Shown piece after piece: positions 4,854-6,192 of a DNA stretch of 6,192 nucleotides. Position 1 is the stretch's first letter, and every line of letters starts with the position of its first letter. Under the pieces are notes generated by a model. It was not told where the DNA came from. It made no database searches and worked only from the letters and a program-made list of their open reading frames with translations. The translations under genes and the position numbers were made by a program. This stretch comes from Candidatus Iainarchaeum sp. Lineage in GTDB: Archaea; Iainarchaeota; Iainarchaeia; JAADDC01. The DNA is taken from contig JASUTF010000026.1 of the NCBI GenBank assembly GCA_030445695.1, forward strand, positions 1-6,192, given 5' to 3'.

Positions 4854-6192
4854 AGCAGTTGAACTCCGCCACGTACTTCAGGGGGAACATCACCCCCATG
4901 CTTTCTATACCGTAAGAACCATCCGCAGTTACAGCAACGAGACCTGGGGAAACGGTGAACGCGTCCAGTGTCTTCGTCCCGGACAGGGTAAAGGACCCGT
5001 AGTCCTTGGTGTTCGTTCCGTCGCTGATCTTGAAATCCACGTCCACGTTGTAGTCGCTTGGGCCCGTGAGCACGGGGGTGATGGTGCAGTTATTGACGTC
5101 GGCGGTGAACTGGAGCTTAACGGATAGTGGATCTATGAAGTCCGACGGATCGATCAGGGGGATTGGGAAAATGGCGATAACAACGTCCTTTCCGCTGTAG
5201 CTGGCAGAGACCTCGCCCACGGCATCCGAGAGTGCCGCATTTATCTTCACACTCTTGCTGAAGGCCTTGGAACCCTGCGGCAGCAGATCCACGCCCTCCA
5301 GAAGAACCGTTTCCTGAACGATGTTGCCCTCGCCAAAGTCCTTGATCACCCGGAACTTCAGGGTGTCCAGCGTTATATTAAACGCGTTGGGGTTCTTTAC
5401 GGAGCCGAAAACGTTGAGCTCATAGCCGTCCCTGTCCAGGGACACGACCTCTGACTTAACCTCGAACTGCAGGGGCTGCTCCGAGAGTTTCGGCACGTTC
5501 AGGTCAAAATCCCGGTTCAGGGACCGGGAGACCCCGTTAACAGAGTAGCTGCCGGAGACGGAAACGGAGATGGCGGTGACATCTGCAGGGAGTGAAATGA
5601 CCTGAGAAACGGTGGAAACACCTTTGGCGGGAACGGAGTCCACGGGAAGGTCGTAGGAGGAAGAACCGTAGTTGAGCGTTAGGCCGTCAAAATCCATGCT
5701 GGAGTCGTTGGGGTTGTAGATGGATATGGAGAGGGTAACGGACTTTGTTGACCCCAGAAGCGTGACAGACGAGGTAGAAACAGAGAGGGACGGCTCCCTT
5801 GCCAGTGAACTCTTGTCAGGCAGTGCCACGGGGATCTGGGACGAGATTACGTATATATCCTTCCCACTAACGACGTTGCCCTCTATCTTCACGGCCACGT
5901 TCTCAGCAGAAGGGGCAAAGTCGGGGGAAAAGGAAAGAGGAAAAGAAGTGGGCCCCTCCATTTTCGTGGAGTCCTCCACGAGGTTCTTCGACTGGACAGG
6001 GACACCGTTTATCAGAAGAGACGCTGTAAGCGCCTGTATCTCGTATTTCTTCGCCCCGGGAAGCTTGAGCGAGCCGTCGAGCACCACCGTATATCCCTTC
6101 TCCCCCTGGACTACTTTAGCACTTGCCTCCACGTATGGCGCGGTTACTGTTTCCGAACCGCCGCCCAGGGACGTGAATGCAAAGTATCCACC
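4846..6192 (-). CDS. LEA14-like multi-domain, probably surface-exposed protein (partial, N-terminus off the right edge)
   Basis: The 448 visible residues are rich in Ser, Val, Thr and Asn with alternating beta-strand patterns and no enzyme motifs. At least two segments resemble LEA14/water-stress (LEA2-type) beta-sandwich domains. One is visible residues about 145-230 (SVTLSISIYNPNDSSMDFDG). The other is about 255-335 (YELNVFGSVKNPNAFNITLD). Each has the 'NPN' turn typical of that fold. An earlier, more divergent domain lies at about 30-125. A C-terminal domain (about 355-448) holds the only two cysteines, 369 and 446, a plausible disulphide pair. There are four N-glycosylation sequons (NDS, NIT, NCT, NCS). 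The frame is open to the window edge with no good start: a GTG at 6132 has no ribosome site or TATA box. The first residues, GGYFAFTSLGGG, could be the end of a membrane anchor lying outside the window. Specific function unknown. Confidence 0.85.
   Translation of the reverse strand, partial: GGYFAFTSLGGGSETVTAPYVEASAKVVQGEKGYTVVLDGSLKLPGAKKYEIQALTASLLINGVPVQSKNLVEDSTKMEGPTSFPLSFSPDFAPSAENVAVKIEGNVVSGKDIYVISSQIPVALPDKSSLAREPSLSVSTSSVTLLGSTKSVTLSISIYNPNDSSMDFDGLTLNYGSSSYDLPVDSVPAKGVSTVSQVISLPADVTAISVSVSGSYSVNGVSRSLNRDFDLNVPKLSEQPLQFEVKSEVVSLDRDGYELNVFGSVKNPNAFNITLDTLKFRVIKDFGEGNIVQETVLLEGVDLLPQGSKAFSKSVKINAALSDAVGEVSASYSGKDVVIAIFPIPLIDPSDFIDPLSVKLQFTADVNNCTITPVLTGPSDYNVDVDFKISDGTNTKDYGSFTLSGTKTLDAFTVSPGLVAVTADGSYGIESMGVMFPLKYVAEFNCST

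Noticed and set aside
6130-6132. GTG as the start of the LEA14-like protein
   Set aside because: The frame continues open to the window edge, there is no TATA box or ribosome site near the GTG, and a surface protein should have an N-terminal signal or anchor, which would lie beyond the edge.
1-6192. CRISPR array, tRNA/rRNA, insertion sequence or phage genes
   Set aside because: No direct-repeat arrays, cloverleaf-like segments, transposase motifs or long inverted repeats were seen; gaps between genes are all 55 bp or less.

Overview
The window looks archaeal. It carries an archaeal-type phosphoenolpyruvate synthase, a GlmU-like bifunctional sugar-nucleotide enzyme that reads 'NFGAGTITANLRFDD', a UPF0251/DUF134 helix-turn-helix protein, a small BofA-like membrane protein and a LEA14-like surface protein. 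Four start codons have an A/T-rich, TATA-like box about 24-27 bases upstream and no convincing Shine-Dalgarno sequence, which fits leaderless archaeal transcription. The lineage cannot be fixed from this sequence alone. The DNA is moderately GC-rich and gene-dense, with no RNA genes, mobile elements or CRISPR arrays seen.

Layout. Positions 1-278 (minus) hold the N-terminal part of a UPF0251/DUF134 protein that runs off the left edge. It lies 7 bp downstream of a 390-residue GlmU-like enzyme (286-1458, minus). A 47-bp gap containing T-tracts and a promoter separates that gene from ppsA (1506-3812, minus, 768 residues). A 55-bp gap with a clear TATA box and a flanking inverted repeat separates ppsA from a 98-residue three-helix membrane protein of BofA type (3868-4164, minus). 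A 50-bp divergent promoter region follows, then a plus-strand winged-helix plus alpha/beta domain protein (4215-4853) whose family I do not recognise. Its last 8 bp overlap the end of a convergent minus-strand LEA14-like protein (4846 to the right edge), which has no credible start inside the window.

How the genes may fit together. PEP synthase makes PEP from pyruvate and so feeds gluconeogenesis. The GlmU-like enzyme would use hexosamine phosphates from that route to make UDP-GlcNAc or a related nucleotide sugar for surface glycans. The LEA14-like protein looks exported and has four N-glycosylation sequons, so it could be a recipient; that link is inference. The two putative regulators (DUF134 and the winged-helix protein) have no assignable targets from this sequence.

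The most interesting signals are regulatory: a TATA box buried in the last codons of the GlmU-like gene, an inverted repeat bracketing the ppsA promoter, and one A/T tract placed to serve two divergent leaderless genes.
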